Shown piece after piece: positions 1-6,997 of a stretch of DNA of 19,361 bases (position 1 is the stretch's first letter; each line of letters begins with the position of its first letter). The translations under genes were made by a program, and so were the position numbers. The notes under the pieces were generated by a model, which did no database searches, was not told where the DNA came from, and saw only the letters and a program-made list of their open reading frames with translations. Origin of the DNA: an uncultured Lysobacter sp. (GTDB lineage Bacteria; Pseudomonadota; Gammaproteobacteria; Xanthomonadales; Xanthomonadaceae); NCBI GenBank assembly GCA_902805755.1, contig CADCUA010000672.1:1-19361 (forward strand), written 5' to 3'.

Positions 1-187
1 GAGCGACGGACCTGTGCAGCTGTCGCAATGCGAGGTCCGAGCACGTGCGATCCCGCGACGAGGTGCAAAGGCGCGAATCGCGGCCAGCGGTTCACTGCTG
101 CCACAAGCGCAGTTGCGAATGCACCAGTTTTCAAGCCGATAACACTGCGGCGCCTAAGGTGCGGCGACATTCATCGGGAGGCCGCAC

Positions 188-1072
188 ATGAAAACCAGAC
201 TCAAGCCTGTGGAGCAGCAGGTCATCGTCATCACCGGTGCCAGCAGCGGCATCGGCCTGGCCACGGCGATCGCGGCCGTGGAGCGCGGCGCATGTGTCGT
301 GCTGATCGCGCGCAACGGCGACACGCTCTCGCAACTGCAGCAGCGCCTGTCCGCGCAGGGCGCGAACGTGGCCTGTTTCAGTGCGGACGTGGCCGACCGC
401 GGCGCGATGGAGAATGCGGCGCGCCTGGCGATCGAGCGCTTCGGACGCATCGATACCTGGGTCAACAATGCAGGCGGCTCGGTGTACGGACGGCTGGATG
501 AGATCAGCGAGCAGGACAGCCGTCGCGTGTTCGAAACGAATTTCTGGGGCACGGTCAACGGCTCGCTGGTCGCGCTGCCGTATCTCAGGCGCGAAGGCGG
601 TGCGTTGATCAATGTCGGCAGCGAGGTGTCGGATGCGGTGATCCCGATGCAGGGCATGTACTCGGCGAGCAAGCATGCGGTGAAAGGCTTTACCGATGCG
701 CTGCGTGTCGAGGTCGAGCTGCTCGACAAGGCGTCGGTGGAAGTGGTGCTGATCCAGCCCACCGCGGTGGATACGCCGTTTCCCGAGCATGCTGCGAATT
801 ACATGGACCAGGCGCCGAAACTGCCGACACCGATGATCGAGCCCGAAGAGGTGGCGGCGGCGATCCTCAAGGCCGCGGAAAAAGGCGGGCGCGACATCAC
901 CGTCGGCGCGGTCGCGAAGCTCGACACGCTTGCCGCGAAGATCGCGCCGGGCCTGGGCGATCGCATGTCGGCGATGCAGGCCGGGCGACAGCAGCGCGAC
1001 GAGCCCGCACGCGACCGCGCAGGCGCACTGCATCGGCCCGGTGGGGAAGGGCAGGTGCACGGTCGGCATTGA
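188..1072 (+). CDS. SDR family oxidoreductase (short-chain dehydrogenase/reductase)
   Basis: The 294-aa cytoplasmic protein is a classical short-chain dehydrogenase with a Rossmann fold. The dinucleotide motif TGASSGIG lies at residues 16-23, NNAG at 93-96, the structural Asn in NFWG near 118, the catalytic Ser near 145 (INVGS), and YSASK at 158-162 supplies the catalytic Tyr and Lys. All four tetrad positions are present, so it should be active as an NAD(P)(H)-dependent oxidoreductase. The substrate cannot be read from sequence. A tail of about 40 residues rich in Arg, Gln and Gly follows the core, longer than in minimal SDRs of about 250 aa. The ATG at 188 is preceded by GGGAGG at 176-181 with 6-nt spacing, which fixes the start. 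A -10-like TAAGGT lies at 155-160. The gene is transcribed convergently with the YsnF-like gene, and nothing around it indicates its pathway. Confidence 0.92.
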   Translation: MKTRLKPVEQQVIVITGASSGIGLATAIAAVERGACVVLIARNGDTLSQLQQRLSAQGANVACFSADVADRGAMENAARLAIERFGRIDTWVNNAGGSVYGRLDEISEQDSRRVFETNFWGTVNGSLVALPYLRREGGALINVGSEVSDAVIPMQGMYSASKHAVKGFTDALRVEVELLDKASVEVVLIQPTAVDTPFPEHAANYMDQAPKLPTPMIEPEEVAAAILKAAEKGGRDITVGAVAKLDTLAAKIAPGLGDRMSAMQAGRQQRDEPARDRAGALHRPGGEGQVHGRH

Positions 1073-1142
1073 AGCGCGCGGGCGGCCCGTGGCGGTCGCC
1101 TGCGATCGCTACGTCGTCCTGATGCGCGGTTGGATGTGGACG

Positions 1143-1982
1143 TCAGTGCGGCGCGCGGGGCGGCGGCGGGGGTGGACGATCCGGCCACAACGCGTCGGTC
1201 GCCGGTGCCTCGATGCGCTGCACGTCCACTTCGGTCCGGCGCAGCGTTTCGTGCACGGTCTCGACGTGCTCGAGCACCTGCGTGCCGATGTCGACCTCTT
1301 CGATGACATGTGTGCGCGTATCGATCACCGCTTCCTCGCGCGTTTCGAGAAACTCCAGTGCGAGCTCGCCGGCATCGAACGCACGCAGCTGTTCGGGCGT
1401 GAACTGCGGCACCACCCTCTCCTCGCGATGGATCAGCGGCGTCGCGCGCGCGGATGCCGCGGCATCCGTCTGTGTCTGCAGCGTGCGTCGCAGCACGCGC
1501 GTACCTGCCGGCTCCAGCGTCCGCTTGCCCAGCCGCACCTCCTCCTCGAACGCTGCGACCGCCTGGCGCTCGCGCGTGATCGCTTCGACCGACAGCGCCG
1601 GCGAGCTCGGGTCGTAAGCCTCGTAACCGCTCATCCGCCAGGCCTGCACGCGACGGCCCAGGTCGACCGCGCCGGCCGCTTCCAGAATGCGCTCGACCTC
1701 GGCCGCTTTCTGCTCGTCGGCGACGTGCACCGAGACGATGTTCGCGCCGCGGCGCGCGGCCTCGGCGATGTCGCCGGTCTGCGCGTCCGGGCCGTCGGCC
1801 GCGAACATGCGCGTGAAAAAGCCGCGGTGTTCGGCCGCCTGCAGGCCCGGCGCGCCGCTCAATCCGGTCGTGCCCCAGTGCGAGCGAATGTCCTGTTCGT
1901 CGATGCCCAGCTCGCGTATCTGCCCGATCGCCAGCTGGGCCTGGCTGGGCTCGTCGAAAACGCCGGTCAGGGTCAGAAGCAT
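1143..1982 (-). CDS. YsnF/AvaK (DUF2382) domain stress protein with YflT-like N-terminal domain
   Basis: The protein is 279 aa from the ATG at 1982. Residues 1-115 look like the general-stress 17M/YflT-type domain: an opening beta strand (TLTGVFDEPSQAQLAI), a region with RGFFTRMF, then GANIVSVHVADEQKAAEVERILEAAGAVDL. Residues about 138-258 match a DUF2382 (YsnF/AvaK) domain, rich in Glu, Arg and Thr with repeated amphipathic strands (VRLGKRTLEPAGTRVLRRTL, then HREERVVPQF). The extreme C-terminus is a run of prolines. Proteins of this architecture are associated with general stress responses, but no biochemical activity is established. The open frame continues 80 codons upstream, but those residues have no family resemblance, and MLLTLTGVFDE matches a normal domain start. 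I see no Shine-Dalgarno sequence before it. It is predicted soluble and cytoplasmic. Confidence 0.85.
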   Translation of the reverse strand: MLLTLTGVFDEPSQAQLAIGQIRELGIDEQDIRSHWGTTGLSGAPGLQAAEHRGFFTRMFAADGPDAQTGDIAEAARRGANIVSVHVADEQKAAEVERILEAAGAVDLGRRVQAWRMSGYEAYDPSSPALSVEAITRERQAVAAFEEEVRLGKRTLEPAGTRVLRRTLQTQTDAAASARATPLIHREERVVPQFTPEQLRAFDAGELALEFLETREEAVIDTRTHVIEEVDIGTQVLEHVETVHETLRRTEVDVQRIEAPATDALWPDRPPPPPPRAPH

Positions 1983-2097
1983 GGCCGTGCTCGATCGGAG
2001 GGGAACCGCCACCCTTGCCGATCCGGCGTGACCGGCCAATCGATGAGCTAGCCGGTGAGCGGCGTCGGCCGGGCAAACCCCGTCGCCGGACGCGTGT

Positions 2098-2361
2098 TCA
2101 GGCCCCTGCGCAGACCCGGTGAGCCTGCCGCCCCGCAAACCCGGCTTTGCCCCGGATGAGCGCGGCATCCGCGTCTTTTGCAAGCGCGTAGCCCAGCCGC
2201 CCGATTTCTTCCACCAGCGCATCCGAAAGGTGGCACAGCTCGACGCTGGCGCTGCCGATCTCGCGCAGCGCGCCCAGGCGCGTCAGCGCCGGGCTGTATG
2301 GAAGCATCGCGGGGATGACCAGAATCGCGTCGTCCGCACGCCTGAACACCGTAAGTCGCAT
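2098..2361 (-). CDS. small hypothetical protein (87 aa)
   Basis: This 87-aa protein begins MRLTVFRRADDAILVIPAM and contains a helical stretch (SDALVEEIGRLGYALAKDADAALI). I do not recognise a family. In its favour are consistent G/C in third codon positions, ordinary amino-acid composition (balanced Leu, Ala, Glu, Asp) and no competing gene on the other strand. Against it, there is no clear Shine-Dalgarno sequence before the ATG at 2361. It sits in the same orientation as its neighbours, between the TPR lipoprotein gene and the YsnF-like gene, with 115 nt to the latter, so it could be co-transcribed with it. No signal peptide or membrane segment is visible. A role cannot be inferred. Confidence 0.55.
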   Translation of the reverse strand: MRLTVFRRADDAILVIPAMLPYSPALTRLGALREIGSASVELCHLSDALVEEIGRLGYALAKDADAALIRGKAGFAGRQAHRVCAGA

Positions 2362-2396
2362 CCAGCGTTACCAGGCGTGTGAGGGGATGGAAGGGA

Positions 2397-2413
2397 ACGC
2401 CCCGATGGGGCGT
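2397..2413 (-). other. GC-rich stem-loop in the 251-nt gap between lipoprotein and small-protein genes
   Basis: ACGCCCC and GGGGCGT form a perfect 7-bp stem around a 3-nt loop. It lies downstream of the minus-strand lipoprotein gene and 35 nt upstream of the small hypothetical gene. No T-tract follows on the minus strand, so a classical intrinsic terminator is not supported. It could act as a transcript-end stabiliser or be chance in GC-rich DNA. I see nothing else in the gap (2362-2612). Confidence 0.3.
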
Positions 2414-2612
2414 CGTGGGCCCGCATCGGCAACGTCCGGGCGCCGCGAAGCGTCCCACAGTCGTGGCCGACTGTTCCGTGCGGTGCGGCTGATTCTGGCG
2501 CCGTGGAGCGCGGCCAAGGTCGCGCCACGCGCATGCCGCAGATCCATCCGGCGCGTCGACCGACCCGGCGAACGCGCGGTGTCAGTGAGATCCGATCGAC
2601 ACACAAGCGCGG

Positions 2613-3620
2613 TCACTGTGGCGGCGCTGAAGCACCGAGCTCCTCGCGATTGATCTCCTCGAGCGCGGCGCGGGCGACGTCGCGCCACGCCGGGCTCTGC
2701 CGGCCGCTGGTCGCCGCGGTGGCCAGCGCCGAGCGCACGGACTCGCGTCGCGAGGACAGCTCATAACCGGTCAGCACGGTGCGCACCGCCAGTTGCGGAT
2801 CGCCGAGCTCGGCATAGGTCTGTCCCAGATTGAGCCACGTGGCCGAGCGGCGCGGCGAGGCATCGCGGGCGGCGAGCAGATGGTCACGCGCCTGCGAATA
2901 ACGGCCGGCGCGCATGTAGGCGTAGCCGAGGTTGCCGAGGAATTCCGGATCCCGCGGCTGCATCTGCACGGCCTGTTCCAGCAGCGGGATCGCCTCGGCG
3001 GCCGCATCGGCGTTGATCAGCACAATCGCGCGGCTGTTGAGGTCGCGCGGCTGCAGCGGCGAGCGCGAGATCGATGGCTCGGCGCCGGCCGTCGAGCCTC
3101 CCGATTCCGAGGCCTGCGCAGGACCGCGAACTGGCGCGGGAACCGGCCGGGCGTCCGCGACCGGCTCACGTGGCGGCGCGGCCGGGCGACGGGGGGACGG
3201 CGAGGTTGGCGTGGGTTCGGTCTGCGGGGCGGGTGGCGTCGCGGCCACTGCGGTGTCGCGGCGGCGGTCGGTTTCGGTGTCCGCCACCGGGCCTGCCGCC
3301 GGGTCGGCATCACCGGGGCGTGCGTCCGGCAGCCGGGGTGCGGCAGGCGCAGGCTGCCCAGGTGGGACGTCGCGCGGCGCCGCGCTGGCCGTCGATTCCG
3401 GGGCTGGATCAGGAGCGGTTGGCGAGGGCGAGCCCGAGGGCGTGACCACCACCGGGCTCAGTACGTTCGGCACCGGTTCTTCCTGCGGGCGCTGCGGAAT
3501 GACGTCGCGCGGGTCGGGCTTTTCACTGCAGCCGGCGAGCATGGCGATCGCCAGACACAGGCCGCCCAGCGCGGGCTTTGCGCAGTGTCGAAAATGGCGT
3601 GGGTGCAGGAACAGGGTCAT
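2613..3620 (-). CDS. proline-rich TPR lipoprotein
   Basis: The protein is 335 aa from the ATG at 3620. Residues 1-30 form a lipoprotein signal peptide with a hydrophobic core (GGLCLAIAMLAG) and a lipobox LAGC, making Cys31 the lipidated residue. Ser at +2 predicts sorting to the outer membrane, facing the periplasm. Residues about 40-190 are a long low-complexity linker of Pro, Ala, Arg, Ser and Asp. Residues about 195-290 hold tandem tetratricopeptide repeats (AAAEAIPLLEQAVQMQPRDPEFLGNLGYAYMRAGRYSQARDHLLAA, continuing with WLNLGQTYAELGDPQLAV). The C-terminus is helical. TPRs mediate protein-protein contacts, and the linker would let the domain reach across the periplasm. A GTG 10 codons upstream is possible, but TAAGGT ends exactly 7 nt before the chosen ATG. 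That hexamer could be either a -10 box of a leaderless transcript or a Shine-Dalgarno sequence. The partner is unknown. Confidence 0.85.
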   Translation of the reverse strand: MTLFLHPRHFRHCAKPALGGLCLAIAMLAGCSEKPDPRDVIPQRPQEEPVPNVLSPVVVTPSGSPSPTAPDPAPESTASAAPRDVPPGQPAPAAPRLPDARPGDADPAAGPVADTETDRRRDTAVAATPPAPQTEPTPTSPSPRRPAAPPREPVADARPVPAPVRGPAQASESGGSTAGAEPSISRSPLQPRDLNSRAIVLINADAAAEAIPLLEQAVQMQPRDPEFLGNLGYAYMRAGRYSQARDHLLAARDASPRRSATWLNLGQTYAELGDPQLAVRTVLTGYELSSRRESVRSALATAATSGRQSPAWRDVARAALEEINREELGASAPPQ

Positions 3621-3722
3621 GGTCCCGACCTTAGGGGCCGTGCCGTTCACGACCCGTGGATGAGCCTGGGTGACCGTTCAGGTGCGGACCGTTCGATCCG
3701 TCGTGTACCGCTCACCGCTCGC

Positions 3723-4130
3723 TTACCAGGCAAAGTCCTTCGACGACAGCTCCATATGCCCGAGCACGCGCTCCAGGCCCTCGCGCGTTCTGAGCAGGTC
3801 GCCGGGGCGGCCTCCGAGCGCGGGATCAAGCGTGTCCAGCCATTCGCGCGCACGGTGCAATGAGCCGAACACGTCGCCGAGCGCGCGATTGAGTCGCACC
3901 AGCAGCAGTGCGCGCATGCCCTGCTCGCTGCGTGGCGATAGCGTCTGACGGTTGTCGAGCAGGCGGTCGACTTCGTCGGGGTCAGCGCCCAGCAGCGCCT
4001 CGAGTTGCGGTCGCTGCAACTCCAGATTGCGCGCCGCCCGCAGCGTGTCCAGCGTCAATGCCTCCGCGGACACGCGCGCGTCGCCGCTGCGGACATCGTG
4101 ATAATCGAGTTTTTGCGGCTGCAGGTGCAT
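3723..4130 (-). CDS. Xre/MbcA/ParS-type antitoxin homologue (DUF2384), no toxin partner in window
   Basis: The protein is 135 aa from the ATG at 4130; a GTG at 4136 in the same frame is the alternative. Residues about 28-72 are helical and resemble the degenerate helix-turn-helix part of the Xre/MbcA/ParS antitoxins (LEALLGADPDEVDRLLDNRQTLSPRSEQ). The C-terminal part, residues about 75-128, matches the DUF2384 toxin-binding domain: a long helix (ALLLVRLNRALGDVFGSLHRAREWL) followed by the signature LDPALGGRPGDLLRTREGLERVLGHM. In known systems this antitoxin neutralises a RES-domain toxin encoded just downstream. Here the downstream neighbour is the TPR lipoprotein and the upstream one is mlaA, so no RES toxin is present. 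It is either an orphan regulator or a relic. The nested inverted repeat at 4196-4249 lies 66 nt upstream of its start and could be an operator. Confidence 0.78.
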   Translation of the reverse strand: MHLQPQKLDYHDVRSGDARVSAEALTLDTLRAARNLELQRPQLEALLGADPDEVDRLLDNRQTLSPRSEQGMRALLLVRLNRALGDVFGSLHRAREWLDTLDPALGGRPGDLLRTREGLERVLGHMELSSKDFAW

Positions 4131-4195
4131 GGGCACAGCGTGTCGCTCTACCGATGATGCCTTCGTGCACGCCGCCGTATTCAGATGAACCGCAA

Positions 4196-4249
4196 GCGAC
4201 CGGGATGGCGAAAGTGAGCACTAGTGCCGCTTTCGGCCTGCCCGGTCGC
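4196..4249 (-). terminator. 54-nt nested inverted repeat at the 3' end of the mla operon
   Basis: Three concentric dyads share one centre. The outer pair is GCGACCGGG (4196-4204) with CCCGGTCGC (4241-4249), 9 bp and perfect. The middle pair is CGAAAG (4209-4214) with CTTTCG (4230-4235), 6 bp. The core is the 10-bp palindrome GCACTAGTGC (4218-4227). The structure begins one base after the mlaA stop codon on the minus strand, where it would fold into a long hairpin with two small internal loops. No T-run follows (TTGCGGTTC), so it may be a Rho-assisted end, a 3' mRNA stabiliser, or a DNA operator for the antitoxin homologue downstream. The structure is certain as seen; the role is inference. 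Confidence 0.6.
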
Positions 4250-4250
4250 G

Positions 4251-5303
4251 TCAGCCGCCCGGCGCGACCACCGGCATCGCGTCCACCGGCACCGTCGGCA
4301 CGAGTTCCTCGCGCAGGTAGTCCGGCAGTTCGTCCTCATCCTTGGACTGGCGATCGCCGAAGATCTGGTAATCGCGACGCTGGCTCCATGCATCGCGCAC
4401 GAGTGCGTAATCGTCCTCGGCGCCTTCGCGCAGGCTGTCGGTGGTCAGCAGCTGCGCGCGGATGTCGACCAGCTGCACGCCCTGGATCGGCACGCGCAGC
4501 TGGTCGGCCTCGACCTGGCGCAGCGGGCTCAGCGGCGCATCGCCCAGCATGCCGACGACGTCGCGCAGCGTGCGCGGGCCGAACAGCGGCAGTTCGACAT
4601 AGCGCGAACGCTTCCAGCCCCACACGCCGAGCGTCTGGCCGAAGTCCTCGCTGCCGTTGTCGAGCTTGGCATCCGAGGCCGGATCGAAAATGCCGCCGAT
4701 GCCGAGCGTGGTGTTGAGCGCGAAGCGGCCCAGCGCGTGCGCGGCCTGCACCGGCCGGCCCTGCAGCAGCGCATTGACCGCCGACACGGGCTGGCCGAGG
4801 TTGCTGAAGAAATTGCTGACGCCCAGGCGCACCGGGCGCGGCACCGCGGTCACGTAGGTACGGGCGAGTGGCCGCGCGACGCGACGGTCGACCGCGTTGT
4901 TGATGCGGTGCATGCGCCGGTTGTAGCGCTCCCACGGATCGTACGCGCCGCGCACCTGCGCCGGGGCCGGCAGCGTCGGGTCGGCGACCGGATCGTATTC
5001 GCTGCCGTAGAGCGCATCGAAATCGTCCTCGGCCTCGGTGCGCGTCGGGTCCGCCGGATCAGAGGATCGGGGTGGAACGTCCTGCGAAGCGGCTGCCTCG
5101 TCCACGGGCGCCGTGGGAGGCGCGGCGTCGGTCGGATCCGCGTCAGGCGGGGTTGCGTCCGTAGCCGTCTCCGCCGGCGGCGCGGCCGACTGCGCATGCA
5201 CAGGCGAGGCCAGCGACGCGATCAGCAGCAGCGCCATGACATGTCGGGTGGATAGGGACGGGGCGCGAGAGCGGGCCGTCGTGGAGCTGTCGTAAAGGCG
5301 CAT
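4251..5303 (-). CDS. mlaA: MlaA (VacJ) outer-membrane phospholipid-removal protein, atypical without lipobox
   Basis: This is the outer-membrane component of the Mla pathway, which extracts mislocalised phospholipids from the outer leaflet and passes them to MlaC. The protein is 350 aa. The conserved MlaA core runs from about residue 121 (YDPWERYNRRMHRINNAVDR) through VSNFFSNLGQPVSAVNALLQG, FALNTTLGIGGIFDPAS, SEDFGQTLGVWGW, YVELPLFGPRTLRD and a final helix near 296. It is much longer than E. coli MlaA (about 250 aa) because of an acidic Pro/Ala/Asp/Thr linker at residues 40-118. Unusually, the signal sequence ends in a type I site (SPVHAQ, about residue 37), and there is no cysteine anywhere in the protein, so it cannot be lipidated. 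TAGACT ends exactly 7 nt before the ATG at 5303, suggesting an internal promoter. It follows mlaB by 84 nt. Confidence 0.93.
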   Translation of the reverse strand: MRLYDSSTTARSRAPSLSTRHVMALLLIASLASPVHAQSAAPPAETATDATPPDADPTDAAPPTAPVDEAAASQDVPPRSSDPADPTRTEAEDDFDALYGSEYDPVADPTLPAPAQVRGAYDPWERYNRRMHRINNAVDRRVARPLARTYVTAVPRPVRLGVSNFFSNLGQPVSAVNALLQGRPVQAAHALGRFALNTTLGIGGIFDPASDAKLDNGSEDFGQTLGVWGWKRSRYVELPLFGPRTLRDVVGMLGDAPLSPLRQVEADQLRVPIQGVQLVDIRAQLLTTDSLREGAEDDYALVRDAWSQRRDYQIFGDRQSKDEDELPDYLREELVPTVPVDAMPVVAPGG

Positions 5304-5387
5304 GGCGGGAAGTCTAACGGGCCTCGGGGCAGGCACGTCCGTGCCACAAGCCACAGACCGGGCTGCCGGCCGATGGCGGAGCCGGTT

Positions 5388-5693
5388 TCAGCGTGTGTAA
5401 CCCAGTCGTTCGTCCAGCCGGTAGGCCGCGCGCAATTCCACGAGGCCGGTCGGCGTCCCCGATATATCCGCCGCGCCGTCGCCCAGCTCGGCCAGCAGGG
5501 CGAGGCCAGCGCTGTCCACGCGCGTGACGTCGCGCAGGTCGATCACCCGCGCGCCGGCGCGCAGCGTTTGAACGCTGCGCCATAGCGAAGCCAAGGCACC
5601 ACGCTCGAGCGCGCCGGCGAACACCAGCGTGTCGCCGTCACGCCGCACGCTTGCGGCGCCCGCACGGGCCGGCTGCAGCGCCGCGGCCGTCAT
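5388..5693 (-). CDS. mlaB: MlaB, STAS-domain subunit of the Mla ABC transporter
   Basis: This 101-aa cytoplasmic STAS-domain protein binds the ATPase MlaF and supports assembly and activity of the inner-membrane MlaFEDB complex. Visible STAS features are an N-terminal beta strand (DTLVFAGALERGALASLW), then RVIDLRDVTRVDSAGLALLAEL at residues 49-70, in which DSAGLALL is the hallmark loop. The conserved Ser lies at 61, where E. coli MlaB has Thr. The usual STAS C-terminal helix is short (LVELRAAYRLDERLGYTR). The ATG at 5693 lies 2 nt from the mlaC stop codon, indicating translational coupling. The frame is open far upstream, but those residues overlap mlaC and are not real. Position after mlaC matches the mlaFEDCB order of other bacteria. 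Confidence 0.9.
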   Translation of the reverse strand: MTAAALQPARAGAASVRRDGDTLVFAGALERGALASLWRSVQTLRAGARVIDLRDVTRVDSAGLALLAELGDGAADISGTPTGLVELRAAYRLDERLGYTR

Positions 5694-5695
5694 CG

Positions 5696-6385
5696 TCAGT
5701 TCGTCGACGCGTCGGCGTTGAGCTTGCCGGCGCGCAGATCGGCCGCGACCTGCGCGATCGGCTTGCGCTTGAGCGGTGCGTCGAACTGGCTGCGGAACGT
5801 CTGCACGAAGCTGACGCCCTCGACCATCACGTCGAACACCTTCCAGCCGCTGCCGGTGTTGCGCATCAGGTAATCGACCGGGATCGGCCCACCACCCTGG
5901 CGCAGAAGCTCCGACGACACCTTGACCACCGCGCCGCCGCGCAGCGGGGTTTCCGACTTCACGCGCACCTTCAGGCGGGTGTTGAAGTCCAGCAGCGAGG
6001 AGCCGTAGCGCTGCATCAGGTTGTCGCTGAGGGCATTCGCGAACAGCTTGATGTCCGCGTCCGACGCACCACGGCCGTGCGTGCCCAGTACCAGGCGCGC
6101 GGCGTAGTCGCGGTCGAACATCTGGTTGAACTCGCTGGCGACGAACTGCTTGAGCGCGCCACGGTTCTTGGTGAATTCCGGACGGCGCGCTTCCAGCGTC
6201 GTCAGGATGCGCGTGCTGTTCGCGAGCACGAGCTGGCTCGGCGATGCGGTCGCCTTCGCGGAAGCGTTCGCCTTCGTCGAAGCGGTGGCTGACGCCGCGG
6301 CGGCCTGGGCAAAGGCCAGCGGCGATGCGGCCGTCAGCACGGCGGCGAGGGTAAGGGTGAGCAGACTGCGCTTCATCGGGTTCAT
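5696..6385 (-). CDS. mlaC: MlaC, periplasmic phospholipid shuttle protein
   Basis: This 229-aa protein is of the MlaC/Ttg2D (toluene tolerance) family, the periplasmic carrier that binds phospholipid acyl chains and moves them between MlaA and MlaD. A type I signal peptide spans residues 1-26 (KRSLLTLTLAAVLTAASPLAFA, then Q). An unusual low-complexity stretch of Ala, Ser, Thr and Lys follows to about residue 48. The family core then begins: LVLANSTRILTTLEARRPEF, FVASEFNQMFDRDYAARLVLG, FANALSDNLMQRYGSSLLDF, and the late conserved part DYLMRNTGSGWKVFDVMVEGVSFVQTFRSQF. Its start overlaps the mlaD stop codon by 4 nt (ATGA). A second Met at codon 4 gives nearly the same signal peptide. Confidence 0.94.
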   Translation of the reverse strand: MNPMKRSLLTLTLAAVLTAASPLAFAQAAAASATASTKANASAKATASPSQLVLANSTRILTTLEARRPEFTKNRGALKQFVASEFNQMFDRDYAARLVLGTHGRGASDADIKLFANALSDNLMQRYGSSLLDFNTRLKVRVKSETPLRGGAVVKVSSELLRQGGGPIPVDYLMRNTGSGWKVFDVMVEGVSFVQTFRSQFDAPLKRKPIAQVAADLRAGKLNADASTN

Positions 6386-6939
6386 TCCTGGACAGGGGCG
6401 GTCGGGTCCGCGGGCACGGCGTCAATCGCCGCCTCGCCGGCGGACTCATCCGCAGGTGCATCATTCTCGGCGCCGGGTTTACCACCGCCGCTGAACATGT
6501 ATTTGCCGACCAGCTGGATCAGGTCGACCGCCGGCTGGGTGAGGTAGATCTCGTCGCCGGGCTTGAGCGGCTCGGGGTCGCCGCCGGGCGTGAGGCCGAT
6601 GAAGCTTTCGCCGAGCAGGCCGCTGGTGAGAATGCCGGCCGCGGTGTCGCCGGGCAGGCCGGTGTAGCGCTTGTCGATCGCGAGCGTCACGATCGAATCG
6701 AACTTCACCGGATCGAGCTGGATGTCGGCGACCTGCCCGATCGTCACGCCGCCGATCTTCACCGGGGCGTTCGGGCGCAGCGCGCCGATCGTGGAAAAGC
6801 GCGCCTTCAGCTCGTAATGATTACTGCCGAAGCCCCACTTGCCGTTCGTGGACGCGAGCGCGAGCACGAGCAGGGACGCGAGCGCGAGCAGCAGGAAAGC
6901 GCCGACGGCGAATTCGATGCGGGGGGCACGGATACTCAT
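6382..6939 (-). CDS. mlaD: MlaD, inner-membrane MCE-domain substrate-binding subunit
   Basis: This 185-aa protein matches the usual MlaD length (E. coli about 183 aa). Residues about 10-29 form the single N-terminal transmembrane helix (FAVGAFLLLALASLLVLALA). The MCE domain follows at about 40-118, with YELKARFSTIGALRPNAPVKIGGVTIGQV and the conserved segment GILTSGLLGESFIGLTPGG. MCE domains form a hexameric ring with a hydrophobic pore, which receives lipid from MlaC and feeds MlaE. After the helical needle region (VDLIQLVGKYMFS) comes an acidic Ala/Asp/Glu/Pro tail. It lies 58 nt downstream of mlaE and overlaps mlaC by 4 nt. Confidence 0.95.
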   Translation of the reverse strand: MSIRAPRIEFAVGAFLLLALASLLVLALASTNGKWGFGSNHYELKARFSTIGALRPNAPVKIGGVTIGQVADIQLDPVKFDSIVTLAIDKRYTGLPGDTAAGILTSGLLGESFIGLTPGGDPEPLKPGDEIYLTQPAVDLIQLVGKYMFSGGGKPGAENDAPADESAGEAAIDAVPADPTAPVQE

Positions 6940-6997
6940 GGAAACAGGCCTTCTGTAGATAGCCGCACGTCGCCATGCGGGTTCTTGCGAGCGCGCG

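Noticed and set aside
1..187. Possible gene or promoter before the SDR gene
   Set aside because: No coding frame other than shadows; TTGCGA (113-118) and GATAAC (138-143) are 19 nt apart, too wide for a convincing pair.
3672..3694. Two direct copies of GACCGTTC upstream of the lipoprotein gene
   Set aside because: Eight-base repeats are common by chance; there is no further symmetry or spacing to suggest an operator.
5332..5345. GGCAC-GTCC-GTGCC dyad between mlaB and mlaA as a terminator
   Set aside because: No T-tract, and mlaA follows directly; more likely an incidental GC dyad, perhaps affecting the internal promoter.
5694..6485. Upstream extension of the mlaB frame through mlaC
   Set aside because: The extra residues overlap mlaC out of frame and have no MlaB resemblance; the STAS domain begins just after the ATG at 5693.
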